Translations under genes and position numbers: made by a program
The notes under the pieces: model-generated
What the model was told of the DNA's origin: nothing
Seen by the model: only the letters and a program-made list of their open reading frames with translations
Database searches by the model: none
Source of the DNA: JAADHX01 sp964569385
GTDB taxonomy: Bacteria; Actinomycetota; Acidimicrobiia; Acidimicrobiales; Poriferisodalaceae
Reading direction: 5' to 3'
Assembly (NCBI GenBank): GCA_964569385.1
Contig: CAZMUM010000003.1
Span: forward strand, 1-64,000
Length of the DNA: 64,000 nt
In this document: piece by piece, positions 25,713 through 35,576 of the stretch
Numbering within the stretch: position 1 is the stretch's first letter
Layout: each line of letters starts with the position of its first letter

Positions 25713-26806
25713 GGCACGAACTCACCAGCCATCACAAGAACCACCACGCTCACAGCGCCAACGCAGCTGACGATCGCAACCCGTCGCCTCCAGCCGCGTT
25801 GCATGACCAAAGCGGCTGCGACTGCTAGCTGAGGCATGTCGTAGGCGTAACGCTCGATCGAATTCCAGTTCTCGACGGCAGTTATCAACAACAAGACCGC
25901 AGTGGCGTGGGCGGCCCATGGAAGCGGCAGCTTTCGCCATGCCACCAAGGTAAGGCCCACCAGGATTGCCACGGTACCGAGATGTAGGCCGTCACCGAAG
26001 TCTCGACCAGCAAGATCAACGACACCGGTTGCGATTCGAGAGATCGGGTCGACCCACTGGCCCCGCAGAGGTGCTTGAACGTCTGACCACGCGGCTAACC
26101 CGCGACCGTGTCGAAGAGAGATCAGCGACATCGTGATGACTCCACTAAAGGGGGCCACGACCGCTAACCATGGCAATGGTCGTTTGGGCCGCTCGCTGGC
26201 TAAAACGATCAGGATCGGGACAACTAGAAGTAGTCCGGTGGGTCTGGCCAGGCTCGCGATGGCCGACCACATTGCAACTTGGGACCAGTTGACTGCGTCG
26301 GTGGCCAGACCGCGTGGTCTGTTCGCAGTGGATGTCACAGCTGGTGTCAGGGCTATCAGGGTGGCCGATGTGGCCAGTAGCGTAATGCCCGTCGGGTAGG
26401 CCATGATGAGCGAGATCGAAGCTGGCCATAGAACAACCGCCCACTTAGTGAGCCGCACCGCTTCGGTACTACCGGTTGCGGTTTGGGCAAGCACCGCGAC
26501 CCGGCGTAGACCCAGGTACGCCGACACCCAAGCGATCAGCAGCATCGAGACACCGAGCGACCAAGGCGCCAACAAGTCGACGACCGCGCCGAGGGTAGGG
26601 AACAGGGCAAAGAAACGGATGGCTTCGTCGGCGATCGGGCCATAACCAGACTGGGCGATGGTGTGGTACCAAGCGGCGTCCCACTGACCAAGTTCGTCGA
26701 AGAATCCATCCACGTTGGACACACTTCGACCAAGGACCCAGCCCGCGAACGTGAGAACGAAGAGCGCAGCCATCTGGCGCTTCGACGGAACCACAGATCT
26801 GCTCAC
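25709..26806 (-). CDS. PIG-V-like integral membrane mannosyltransferase
   Basis: 365 residues with about nine to ten membrane helices. The diagnostic first loop is FDELGQWDAAWYHTIAQSGYG, with the acidic residues and WDAxWY of GPI mannosyltransferase 2 (PIG-V), followed by FFALFPTLGAVV. Such GT-C enzymes use polyprenyl-phosphate-mannose on the outer face of the membrane. The start is GTG 26806, inside GTGA, overlapping the stop of the upstream GT39 gene by 4 bp; the open frame upstream of this lies within GT39 coding sequence and is not real. It ends on a shared CTAG with the convergent GT2. Confidence 0.8.
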   Translation of the reverse strand: MSRSVVPSKRQMAALFVLTFAGWVLGRSVSNVDGFFDELGQWDAAWYHTIAQSGYGPIADEAIRFFALFPTLGAVVDLLAPWSLGVSMLLIAWVSAYLGLRRVAVLAQTATGSTEAVRLTKWAVVLWPASISLIMAYPTGITLLATSATLIALTPAVTSTANRPRGLATDAVNWSQVAMWSAIASLARPTGLLLVVPILIVLASERPKRPLPWLAVVAPFSGVITMSLISLRHGRGLAAWSDVQAPLRGQWVDPISRIATGVVDLAGRDFGDGLHLGTVAILVGLTLVAWRKLPLPWAAHATAVLLLITAVENWNSIERYAYDMPQLAVAAALVMQRGWRRRVAIVSCVGAVSVVVLVMAGEFVP

Positions 26807-28326
26807 AGCTGCGGGAGTACCGAAAGGCGTGCCGGTTCGAAAACGTTCCCGTCTGGCGCGATGATTGTCTGGCCAGGGCCGAGCCGAACCGATAGCTCGG
26901 CTTCGAGTTGTTCGCACTGCACGCCAAACGTGCGGTACCCGCCGCTTGAGACCAGCCACACGTGGCCGCCGTTGTCTGACACTCGTTGAGCGAGCTGTTC
27001 GGCGATTCGACCGGGATCGGCGGCAGCGTTGCGCTCTTCGTAGTCGGTCCAGTCGACCTGAGCGGCTCCGGCAAGGGTTGGATAGGCGATCACGGAAATG
27101 TCGGGGGCGGCCCTGGCCAGCGAGGGGCCCAGTTGGTCTGGGCACACGACGACTACGTCGTTGGGGCCAGCAACCGCCAATGCGATTGCGATCTCGCCGG
27201 CTTGGGTGCGGTCGTTGCGCAGCTCTAGGCCCGCTACTGCCAGACCTAGGACCGCGACGCTCGCGGTGAGAGCCAACATCAGGCCACCTGGTCGGAATGA
27301 GCCAAGTCCTAGGGCGATCAGGATTACAACGAAGCCAAGAACACCGGCGGCATACCGCGACGCGAAACCACCTCTGGTGACCAACACCACCGCGGCCCCA
27401 AGCATGAGACTCGCACCGGTGAGCCAGGCCCATTGCCTGCTGTGTTTGGCGATGCGAAGGTCGAGGCTGAGGCTCCAAAGGTGTGGCCCGCCGACGCTGG
27501 TTAAGCCGATGATCGCCAGCGAGAGCAGCAGCGCCGACAGTAGGACTGCAAGGTTCTGATCGCGCCCTCCGCCAAGGTCGGCGATTACTGACAGAGCAAT
27601 CGAAGGAGGGCTCGGGGTCGTGGCCCATGGAGTTCCGGTGTGCTGGAGTTGGTGAAGCAGAACTGGCACCCATGGCCCCAAGAACAAACCACCCGCGGCC
27701 ATCGACAATGCCACCGGTCGCATCGCGAGCTGGCCGTGCTGCCAGAGGCGGGCTGCCAGTAAGAACCCGGCGGCCAGCACGAACATTGCCCAGTAGTGAG
27801 TCAACAACAACGCTGCGCTGATGGACACCACCGCGGCCACTCTGGCTGGCGTTTTTCGTTGGGCGAGCCGATCGGCGGCTAACCACAGGCCAAGCGCCAA
27901 CAAGGTGAAGAGCGCGTACATGCGTGTTTCGGTGGCATATCTGATGGCAAAGGGGTTGGTGGCCAGCACCACGACTGCCAGCCCGGCAACCAGACGCGAA
28001 TGTCTTTTAGCGGCGATGATCCACACCAAACCAAGGGCGCCAACAGAAAAAAGACCCGACATAGAGCGCACGGCCACGTCGCCGGTTCCGAACAGGTTGG
28101 TCCAGCCGATCAGGAGCACGTAGTAGAGCGGCGGATGCCCGTCCGTTCTTAACTGGCTGGCGAGCTGACCTACTCCGCTGTCGATGATTGAAAGAGTCTG
28201 GGCTTCGTCGAGCCACAGCGGTCCCGGTGCGGTGAATCGCATGACAACACCAGCGGCCACAGCCAGAAGTGCGGCAGCTATCACGAATGGTGGCAGGCGT
28301 ATTGTCTCATCGGCTGGCTCAGACAC
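26803..28326 (-). CDS. GT39/PMT-type membrane glycosyltransferase (GT-C)
   Basis: 507 residues with about ten helices. The GT-C catalytic loop follows the first helix: GPLWLDEAQTLSIIDSG, with the Asp-Glu pair, then DGHPPLYYVLLIGW, as in dolichyl-phosphate-mannose protein mannosyltransferases and the ArnT/PF13231 group. A soluble C-terminal domain (about 385-507) is extracytoplasmic. It probably transfers a sugar from polyprenyl phosphate to a glycan or protein outside the membrane. The start is GTG 28326, with TAACGT 8 nt upstream. It overlaps the PIG-V-like gene by 4 bp. Confidence 0.82.
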   Translation of the reverse strand: MSEPADETIRLPPFVIAAALLAVAAGVVMRFTAPGPLWLDEAQTLSIIDSGVGQLASQLRTDGHPPLYYVLLIGWTNLFGTGDVAVRSMSGLFSVGALGLVWIIAAKRHSRLVAGLAVVVLATNPFAIRYATETRMYALFTLLALGLWLAADRLAQRKTPARVAAVVSISAALLLTHYWAMFVLAAGFLLAARLWQHGQLAMRPVALSMAAGGLFLGPWVPVLLHQLQHTGTPWATTPSPPSIALSVIADLGGGRDQNLAVLLSALLLSLAIIGLTSVGGPHLWSLSLDLRIAKHSRQWAWLTGASLMLGAAVVLVTRGGFASRYAAGVLGFVVILIALGLGSFRPGGLMLALTASVAVLGLAVAGLELRNDRTQAGEIAIALAVAGPNDVVVVCPDQLGPSLARAAPDISVIAYPTLAGAAQVDWTDYEERNAAADPGRIAEQLAQRVSDNGGHVWLVSSGGYRTFGVQCEQLEAELSVRLGPGQTIIAPDGNVFEPARLSVLPQL

Positions 28327-28334
28327 GAGAGATG

Positions 28335-28340
28335 ACGTTA
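28335..28340 (-). promoter_or_regulatory. -10 box (TAACGT), leaderless-type
   Basis: On the minus strand TAACGT ends 8 nt before the GTG at 28326. The hexamer and spacing are identical to those at tesB. Confidence 0.38.
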
Positions 28341-28410
28341 GTATCTCCTGCCGGTTCGGCTAAGCCGCGGCTGTATTCGTATTCAGTATCAAACAAACTT
28401 CAGGGCGGCA

Positions 28411-29898
28411 ATGACCAGCGATCCGCAACATGTGGTGATTATCGGTGCTGGCCCCGCGGGCCTAACAGCGGCCCTAGAGCTTTGCGAGCGCGGTATTTCG
28501 ACCACTGTTCTCGAAGCCGACGACGTCGTCGGCGGTATCTCGCGCACGGTGCACCGCGACGATTGGCACTTCGACATTGGTGGCCATCGGTTCTTCACCA
28601 AGGTCTCAGAAGTCGAGAAACGTTGGTGGCAGATCCTCGGTGCCGACGACTTCTTACTGCGGCCACGGCTTAGCCGTATCCGTTACAACGGCAAGTTCTT
28701 TGACTACCCGCTTAAGGCCATGAATGCGTTGCGCGGCCTTGGCGTTATCGAGGCATCTCGGTGTGTTGGTTCCTATGCGTGGGCTCGGGTGCGTCCGCCC
28801 AAGGATCAAACCAATTTCGAGGGGTGGGTGAGCGCCCGATTCGGGCGGCGCCTATACGGGATCTTTTTCCGCACATACACCGAGAAAGTCTGGGGCGTTC
28901 CCGGCGACGAACTTGCTGCCGACTGGGCCGCTCAGCGCATCAAGAACCTCTCGTTGGGGCGGGCCATCATCGATGCCTTACGACCGCGCCGTAACCGTAA
29001 GGATGTCGCCAGTCTCATCGAAGAGTTTCACTACCCCCGTTTAGGCCCTGGCATGATGTGGGAGCGGGCCCACGCCCAGGTTCAGAATCTTGGCGGCGAC
29101 GTTGTTCTGGAAGCGCCGGTTGTAAGCCTGCGGCACCACAACGGTTTGGTCACCGGGGTCGTTTACGAACGCGACGGATCCCACACCGTTGGCTGCACGG
29201 CTGTTGTTTCATCGATGCCTATCGGCGAACTCGTGCTCGCCATGGATCCACCGGCGCCGACGCCGGTTGTCGACGCCGCGAAGGGTCTGCGCCATCGCGA
29301 CTTCCTGACCGTTGCCTTGGTTGTGCCAGCCGACGTGGGTTTCCCCGACAACTGGATCTACATCCATGAGGCCGGCGTGCGGGTAGGACGCATCCAGAAC
29401 TTCGGCCAATGGTCACCCGAGATGGTGGCCCCTGGAACTACGTGTCTTGGGCTCGAGTACTTCGTTTCAATTGGCGACGATCTCTGGGAAATGGCTGACG
29501 ACGACCTTGTGGTGTTGGCCACCGACGAGCTTGCGTCGCTTGGCCTTGTCGATCGCGAGGTGATCGGTCAGGGTTATGTCGTGCGCATGCCCAAGGCTTA
29601 CCCGGTTTACGACGCTTTCTACGAGGCCCATGTCGATGTGCTGCGTAAGTGGCTGGATGCTCACGCTTCTAACGTTGCACCGGTTGGACGCAACGGCATG
29701 CACAAGTACAACAACCAGGACCACTCAATGCTCACTGCCGTCTACGCCGTCGAGAACCTGATCGATGGCACCGACCACGACGTGTGGGCTGTAAACGTCG
29801 ACGAGGACTATCACGAAGAGGATCAGAGCCGAAGTGGCGGTGCGAACCGATCCGGCACCGGCCGACTCGCACCATTGCTGCCGGCGTCGAGCACCTAG
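28411..29898 (+). CDS. FAD-dependent oxidoreductase, GLF/protoporphyrinogen-oxidase-like
   Basis: 495 residues. The N-terminal dinucleotide fold is VVIIGAGPAGLTAALEL...LEADDVVGGISRT, then DIGGHRFFT, the block shared by UDP-galactopyranose mutases and amine-oxidase-like flavoproteins. The C-terminal FAD contact region is GMHKYNNQDHSMLTAVYAVENL. Proteins of this exact type often sit in cell-envelope glycan clusters, and here it begins a plus-strand set with a GT4, AftD and a flippase. A UDP-galactopyranose-mutase-like or polyprenyl/sugar isomerase or redox role is plausible. True Glf is shorter (about 390 residues), so the substrate is open. Confidence 0.82.
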   Translation: MTSDPQHVVIIGAGPAGLTAALELCERGISTTVLEADDVVGGISRTVHRDDWHFDIGGHRFFTKVSEVEKRWWQILGADDFLLRPRLSRIRYNGKFFDYPLKAMNALRGLGVIEASRCVGSYAWARVRPPKDQTNFEGWVSARFGRRLYGIFFRTYTEKVWGVPGDELAADWAAQRIKNLSLGRAIIDALRPRRNRKDVASLIEEFHYPRLGPGMMWERAHAQVQNLGGDVVLEAPVVSLRHHNGLVTGVVYERDGSHTVGCTAVVSSMPIGELVLAMDPPAPTPVVDAAKGLRHRDFLTVALVVPADVGFPDNWIYIHEAGVRVGRIQNFGQWSPEMVAPGTTCLGLEYFVSIGDDLWEMADDDLVVLATDELASLGLVDREVIGQGYVVRMPKAYPVYDAFYEAHVDVLRKWLDAHASNVAPVGRNGMHKYNNQDHSMLTAVYAVENLIDGTDHDVWAVNVDEDYHEEDQSRSGGANRSGTGRLAPLLPASST

Positions 29899-29904
29899 CA
29901 GGCC

Positions 29905-31044
29905 ATGCGCATCCAGGTCGCGACCTGGCGCGATATCGATGACGACGCTGCCGGCGGCTCAGAGTTACATCTCGACCGCGTGACCACCGAATGGGCGCGG
30001 CTTGGCCACGAGGTCTCGATCCGTTCTGTTGCTGTGCGCCAGGTGGGTGCTGCTGACCGATCTGAGGCGATTCTGCCTAAGGCGATCGTGACTGAGACGT
30101 TCGACGATGGATCCGTGTGTCGGGTAAGGCGTGGCGGTCGGTTCACTGGTATCCCTAGAACTACGCTTGCGGCCGCGACGCGTCGCGACGGTCGTTTTGA
30201 CTTGGCTGTCGACGTGTGGAACGGAATACCGTTTTTGTCGCCGCTGTGGGCCAGGCGTCGCCTGGTGCTGCTCCACCATCTGCACAGCGAGCTCTGGCCG
30301 GCAACATTTGGGCGGGTAGTTGGTTCTGTCGGCAAGTTCGCCGAACGTTCGGTGTTTCCCCAGCTGTATCGCCGAACACCGATAGCGACCCTGTCGGCGA
30401 TGGGGCGCCAAGAAATCCTGGCTGGCACGGTGTTGTCGGCCGACGGGGTCCACGTCATCGAGCCAGGCATCGACGACCGATTCTCGCCTTGTGCCGAGCG
30501 AGACGCAGCTTCGGAGCCAGCTAGGCCGATGCTTGTTGCCGTCTGTCGATTTGCTCCATTGAAGCGAGTGCCGTGGCTCATAGCGCAACTGGCGAAGGTT
30601 CGCGACCTCGTTCCCGATGTTCTCCTCGTCGTGGTGGGCCACGGTGAGGATCGGCCCGATGTCGAAGCCGCAATCGCAAAACACGACCTCGCCAACAGCG
30701 TGATTTTGCGGCCGTCGGTGTCTGACGACGAACTCGTTTCGCTCTACCGGAGCGCGGAGCTGGTTGTTAGCGGCTCCATCAACGAGGGCTGGGGCATGAC
30801 GATCACCGAAGCCGCTGCGTGTGGCACACCCGCAGTGGTGAGTCTCTGTGCAGGCCATGTTTCGGCCGTTGGCCCAGGTGCCGGAGTGGTCGCCGGCGAC
30901 GACGAGTTTGCGGGCGAAGTGGCGGCCCTCCTTATCGATTCGGACAAGCGCGACCTGGCATCCGGAGCAGCATTGCGCTTTGCTGCTGGTCGCACGTGGC
31001 CCAACACCGCAGCGCAGCTGTTAGCGCTGGCCGGCGAACAATGA
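29905..31044 (+). CDS. Glycosyltransferase family 4 (GT-B)
   Basis: 379 residues. The N-terminus is IQVATWRDIDDDAAGGSELHLDRV, with the Gly-Gly-Ser-Glu acceptor loop. The donor domain has MLVAVCRFAPLKRVPWLIAQL and SGSINEGWGMTITEAAACGTPAVVS, whose E...E pair is the GT4 EX7E motif. It acts in the cytoplasm with a nucleotide sugar. It starts 6 bp after the flavoprotein stop and overlaps AftD by ATGA, so it belongs to one operon of envelope glycan genes. Confidence 0.9.
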   Translation: MRIQVATWRDIDDDAAGGSELHLDRVTTEWARLGHEVSIRSVAVRQVGAADRSEAILPKAIVTETFDDGSVCRVRRGGRFTGIPRTTLAAATRRDGRFDLAVDVWNGIPFLSPLWARRRLVLLHHLHSELWPATFGRVVGSVGKFAERSVFPQLYRRTPIATLSAMGRQEILAGTVLSADGVHVIEPGIDDRFSPCAERDAASEPARPMLVAVCRFAPLKRVPWLIAQLAKVRDLVPDVLLVVVGHGEDRPDVEAAIAKHDLANSVILRPSVSDDELVSLYRSAELVVSGSINEGWGMTITEAAACGTPAVVSLCAGHVSAVGPGAGVVAGDDEFAGEVAALLIDSDKRDLASGAALRFAAGRTWPNTAAQLLALAGEQ

Positions 31045-34000
31045 GGCCCAAGGCGATTGGCCCAAGAGCAATTGTGCCAAGAGGAATCATCACGGCCTTG
31101 TCGAAGCTTCACCGGCGACGCCTCGCCGTTCTTGGGGCCGCGGTGTATGTACCGTTGCTGCTCACGAGGCCAGGAGAGGTCGTGGCCGACACCAAGACCT
31201 ACCTGACGGTCGACCCTGGCGGGCTTTGGAACAGTGCCCGCTACTTGTGGGATCCCGCATGGGGCCTTGGGGTTGTGCCTCATCAGAACATTGGCTACCT
31301 GTGGCCTATGGGGCCATGGTTCTGGTTCTTCGAAACTATAGGTTTTCCCGACTGGGTTGCTCAACGGTTGTTTCTAGGTACAGCGCTGTTTGCCGCGGGC
31401 GCCGGAGTCATGTTTCTGGCCAAGGTCTGGGGGTGGGACCATAGGGCTGGCACTGTGGCTGGTTTTGTTTATGCCCTGTCGCCATACCCCCTGAGTTATG
31501 CGACCCGACTATCGGCTCTGATATTGCCGTGGGCCGGATTTGGATGGCTGTTAGCGCTGCTGATCTTGACCGCGCGCCACGGTGGTTGGCGCCGCCCGGC
31601 CACGTTTGCGCTGGTGACGATGACCGTTGGCGGCGTCAACGCGTCTTCGCTCATGTACGTCGGTTTTGGCGTGATTCTTTGGCTGCCGTTTGGAGTGATG
31701 GTCGAACGCGACATCTCTTGGCGACAGGCGTGGACTGCGGTCTGGCGAATCGGGGCCCTAACCACGATCACTTCGCTCTGGTGGCTGGCCGGTCTTGTTG
31801 TTCAGGGCAGCTTTGGGGCGCCGATCCTCCAATACAGCGAAACGACCGAGACTGTTGCATCAGGCTCGAACTCCGCTGAGGCGTTCAGAGGTCTTGGCTA
31901 TTGGATCTTTTACGGTGGTGACCGGATCGGACCTTGGGTAGGAGCTGGCGTCGATTATGCCGAGAATCTGGCGCTCATCGCAGTGGGGTTCGTGCTACCA
32001 GTAGTTGCGTTGTCCTCGCTAGCCATCGTGCGCTGGCGCCAGAAGGCCTACCTGATGATGTTGATGATCATCGGCATCGTGCTTACCACGGGCGTTCACC
32101 CGTTTGCCGACCCGTCGCCGCTGGCGGGGTGGTTCAACAACGCCTTTGGCGATGCCTCGTTTGGCCTCGCGGTGCGAAGCTCGCCCCGTTCGTTGCCCTT
32201 GTTCCTGCTTGGCTTGGCTGGCACTGTTGGTTTTACGGTTTCGCCGATGGCGGAGCGGTTCCACGAGTGGCGAACTGCTGATCGCACCAGTGATCAGGAC
32301 GAGCGGGTCGGCACGACCGACTTGGCTCTCGAACGACGCCGATTGTCCGCGGCACTTCTAGTGCTGTTGGTGGCCGCAGCCGGAGTGCCAGCTTTGTGGA
32401 CAGGTCGATATGTCGGCGGGGAGCTAGCCAGAGACGAGGCGCTTCCGCAGTACTGGATCGATGTGGCTCAGTATCTCGACGACTCCGACGACGGCACCAG
32501 AACCATGACGTTTCCCGGTAACGACTTCAGTGCCCATCGGTGGGGTAACACCATCGACCACGTATTGCCTGGTTTGACTGATCGCGAAACCGCTATTCGC
32601 GAGCTAATTGCCTACGCGTCCGATCCGGCTTCTGACCTGTTGATAGCGCTCGATCGACGGTTGCAGGAGGGTGTTGCCGACTGGGAAACCATCAGCCGGG
32701 TTGCGGCCCGGATGGGAGTCGGCGAGCTTGTTGTGCAACTCGACCTTGAGTACGAGCGGTTCAGAACTCCGCGCCCAGACGATCTGTGGGCCCAAATTGG
32801 TGCGCCGAGCGTTTCCGGCGCCGGCTTCGAAGTTTTCGACTCACCAGAACCCAATATTGCGTCGGAGGCCTTCCCCTTGCTCGACGAACGCGAGCTCGTC
32901 TTTGCTCGTGCCGATGGCGAGGTTCCCGCGGTCGTGGTTGCCCACGTCGAGGACGCAACCGCGCTCATCCGCTTGGAGTCGCTTAGCAACGTGGTGGTCG
33001 TGGCTGGGTCTGGTGAGGGTCTGGTCGATCTGGTGGGGATGGGTATCGTCGGCCCCGATGACCTTGTTCTCTACGAGTCGACAACCCCGGACTGGCTGCT
33101 CGACGAGGTCGTGGCTCGCGGCGCGAGGCTGATACTCACCGACTCCGAGCGTCTTCAGGCCCGACGCTGGAAAACGGTTCGAGACAACCTGGGGTTCACC
33201 GAACGAGCCGACGGAGCCGACGCTCTTGTCGACGCATCCGACGCTCGTTTGGATCTCCCAGCCCAGGTGGGGGCCGAGATCGCCGACGCCTCCACCGAGT
33301 TCAGAACCACCGCTCGCCAGGTTGGGGCCACGGTCTTGGCTACCGACTACGGGAACATCATCTCCTACCACCCCGAGAACCGGCCCATTGCGGCCATCGA
33401 CGGAAATCCGTTCACGTCGTGGCGGACTGGAGCCTTTGGTGCTCCGGTAACCGACATCTGGAGCGTCTCGTTCGAAGAACCGATCCAGGCTGACCAGATA
33501 GTGCTTCTGCAACCGACGACGGGTGAGCGGGAACGGTTCATCACAGCCGTCGACGTTTCGATCAATGGTGCTGGGCCAATGCGGGTGGTTTTGGGTCCAG
33601 AGTCGCGGCAGGTTCCCGGCCAGGTAGTGCCGTTCGGAGCTGAGATCAATTCTGACGGTGGAGTTGTGGCTGTATCTACTGTCGATCTGACCGTTGCCGG
33701 GTTGTCGGTGGGTTCTAGCCCGGTGGGGTTTGCCGAGGTTGTGGTTGGTGATGGTTCGACCATCGTCGAACAGATTGTTCTGCCAACAAGACTGCTCGAC
33801 CGCGCCGGTCAGGGCCGCTCAACGACACCGGACGCCGATATTTTGCTAACCCGGCTGCGCACTGACCCGACCAACCTTGTTCGCGAGGACACCGAAGCCC
33901 GACTTGTTCGATCTGTCGACGTTACTGCTGGCGCTTTCGAACTGAGCGGAGATGCCAGGTTGTCGCCTCGTGCCGATTCGGGCCAGATCGACGCGCACGT

Positions 34001-35576
34001 ACTCGCTCCTGGGTCGGCGCGGGTGACCGCGACAAGTGTTCTCGACGGGCCTCCGGCTCACTTGCCGTCGCGGGCCGCCGATGGCGATCCGTCGACCTTC
34101 TGGCTTTCTGAGTTCGGGCCCCAGGTTGGGCAGGTTCTCACCCTCGTTGGCTCAGCGGGTTCATTCGAAGGGGCGGCCTCGACGATGACCTTCGTGGTCG
34201 ATGGACGTCACAGCGTGCCGACCTCGATCGGAGTCTCAATCAATGGCGGTGCAATGGTCGAGGTAGCGGTACCTGAGCTCGCGGCTGGTGCTGATTCTGC
34301 GCCCGATTCGACCATGCTCGTCGATGTGCCTTGGCTTGGCGCCGATGCAGATGTTTCGGCCATTGAGCGGGTCGACTTCACGATCTTGGCAGTCGACGAA
34401 CACATTACGGTCGACTGGTTCTCTGCCCAAGATGTGGTCGCCCCGATTGGGATTGCCGAGGTTGGCGTGAAGGCCGTCAGCTATAGAGCTTCGCTCGATG
34501 GTGGCTGTCGGTCCGACCTGTTGCTGGTCAACGGTCGCCCTGTATCGGTCCGTTTGCTCGGACCGGCGGCCAGCCGTGGGTGGCTAACTTCGGCCGAGCG
34601 GGGTTTGTACGACGGTTCGAGCCTTAAGGCGTTAACGCTCGGTCAACCGCTCACAGTTGAAGGATGCGAAACGATCGAACACGCCGGTGGCCCTCTTGTG
34701 ATTGAGGCCGCTGATGGCCGGCTGACGGGTATCGATCTCGATCGTCTGTTCCTCAGCGGCTTGCCACAACCGTCAGATGGCGTCGACGATTCCGCCGACC
34801 TGCCAGGAGCCCAGCCCGCAGCGGTCCGGCTAGTTTCGGAATCCCAAACGTCTCGCCGCATCGCGGTTTCAGCGCGCGACGAACCGATGCTCTTGGTGCT
34901 CAACGACTCGTTCAGCGTCGGCTGGCGTCTTCGAGCCGTCGACGGTGAGCTACCTGCGACGCGGCCGGGGCTCGACGAACCCCTGTTGGTCGACGGCCAC
35001 GCTAATGCGTGGTGGCTGCCCGCAGGCGAGGCCGTGGTTCTTGAGATGGTGTGGGTGCCTCAACGACTCGTCGACATTGCTTTGTTGCTCAGCGTGTTTG
35101 GCGTGGTGTTGTGTTTAGGACTAGTCGTTTTTGTGAGACGCGATCGCGCTACCAGCATTCTGCAGCCCACTGCGGTTACGGCTTCGAGCACAGGCACGGG
35201 TCTGTACGCGGCAACGGACTCAAACGCAGGCGACGATGTTCTACGCGGCGCCGATCAATCTATTGGCTGGCGGCCGGGTGTGATCGAGAGTGCTGGGGTT
35301 GGTGTTGTGGTTGGCCTGTTGACCCGGCCCTATTTCGGAATCGGAGTTGGCTTGGTCACGTTGGTACTCGGCCGGTTGGGTAAGCGGCGCTGGTTAGCTA
35401 TAGGCGCGGCGGCGTTCGTTGCCTTGGCTGGTTGCTACGAGCTGTACCTGGTGGGCCGCTATGGGGTAGCGCACTCTGGATCATGGCCACTAGACATGGC
35501 TCGGGCCCATGAATTGGCTTGGGTCGGCCTTGGCCTGCTGATGGCGACTGCGATGCACGAGCTGCGGCGTGGCTGA
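31041..35576 (+). CDS. aftD: Alpha-(1->3)-arabinofuranosyltransferase, AftD type (DUF3367)
   Basis: 1511 residues, close to the mycobacterial AftD size. The N-terminal GT-C domain (about 20-440) has some dozen helices and the block VVADTKTYLTVDPGGLW with the catalytic Asp region, then WDPAWGLGVVPHQNIGYLWP, a signature of the DUF3367 family. A very long extracytoplasmic part carries two discoidin/CBM-like beta-sandwich segments (for example AIDGNPFTSWRTGAFG and AADGDPSTFWLSEFGP), and a terminal membrane helix precedes a short tail. It adds arabinofuranose from decaprenyl-phospho-arabinose to arabinan outside the membrane. The ATG overlaps the GT4 stop (ATGA). The N-terminus carries a degenerate 15-bp repeat. 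Confidence 0.9.
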   Translation: MRPKAIGPRAIVPRGIITALSKLHRRRLAVLGAAVYVPLLLTRPGEVVADTKTYLTVDPGGLWNSARYLWDPAWGLGVVPHQNIGYLWPMGPWFWFFETIGFPDWVAQRLFLGTALFAAGAGVMFLAKVWGWDHRAGTVAGFVYALSPYPLSYATRLSALILPWAGFGWLLALLILTARHGGWRRPATFALVTMTVGGVNASSLMYVGFGVILWLPFGVMVERDISWRQAWTAVWRIGALTTITSLWWLAGLVVQGSFGAPILQYSETTETVASGSNSAEAFRGLGYWIFYGGDRIGPWVGAGVDYAENLALIAVGFVLPVVALSSLAIVRWRQKAYLMMLMIIGIVLTTGVHPFADPSPLAGWFNNAFGDASFGLAVRSSPRSLPLFLLGLAGTVGFTVSPMAERFHEWRTADRTSDQDERVGTTDLALERRRLSAALLVLLVAAAGVPALWTGRYVGGELARDEALPQYWIDVAQYLDDSDDGTRTMTFPGNDFSAHRWGNTIDHVLPGLTDRETAIRELIAYASDPASDLLIALDRRLQEGVADWETISRVAARMGVGELVVQLDLEYERFRTPRPDDLWAQIGAPSVSGAGFEVFDSPEPNIASEAFPLLDERELVFARADGEVPAVVVAHVEDATALIRLESLSNVVVVAGSGEGLVDLVGMGIVGPDDLVLYESTTPDWLLDEVVARGARLILTDSERLQARRWKTVRDNLGFTERADGADALVDASDARLDLPAQVGAEIADASTEFRTTARQVGATVLATDYGNIISYHPENRPIAAIDGNPFTSWRTGAFGAPVTDIWSVSFEEPIQADQIVLLQPTTGERERFITAVDVSINGAGPMRVVLGPESRQVPGQVVPFGAEINSDGGVVAVSTVDLTVAGLSVGSSPVGFAEVVVGDGSTIVEQIVLPTRLLDRAGQGRSTTPDADILLTRLRTDPTNLVREDTEARLVRSVDVTAGAFELSGDARLSPRADSGQIDAHVLAPGSARVTATSVLDGPPAHLPSRAADGDPSTFWLSEFGPQVGQVLTLVGSAGSFEGAASTMTFVVDGRHSVPTSIGVSINGGAMVEVAVPELAAGADSAPDSTMLVDVPWLGADADVSAIERVDFTILAVDEHITVDWFSAQDVVAPIGIAEVGVKAVSYRASLDGGCRSDLLLVNGRPVSVRLLGPAASRGWLTSAERGLYDGSSLKALTLGQPLTVEGCETIEHAGGPLVIEAADGRLTGIDLDRLFLSGLPQPSDGVDDSADLPGAQPAAVRLVSESQTSRRIAVSARDEPMLLVLNDSFSVGWRLRAVDGELPATRPGLDEPLLVDGHANAWWLPAGEAVVLEMVWVPQRLVDIALLLSVFGVVLCLGLVVFVRRDRATSILQPTAVTASSTGTGLYAATDSNAGDDVLRGADQSIGWRPGVIESAGVGVVVGLLTRPYFGIGVGLVTLVLGRLGKRRWLAIGAAAFVALAGCYELYLVGRYGVAHSGSWPLDMARAHELAWVGLGLLMATAMHELRRG
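31050..31094 (+). repeat. Degenerate 15-bp in-frame repeat at the AftD N-terminus
   Basis: Units at 31050, 31065 and 31080 encode KAIGP-RAIVP-RGIIT. The copies are diverged but keep 15-bp periodicity and a shared CCAAGAG junction. It is the third such pentapeptide array in the window. Confidence 0.6.

Noticed and set aside
26807..27886. Long minus-strand open frame continuous with the PIG-V-like gene
   Set aside because: It lies inside the GT39 gene in another frame, is Arg-rich and lacks membrane helices; the GTGA overlap at 26803-26806 gives the true start.
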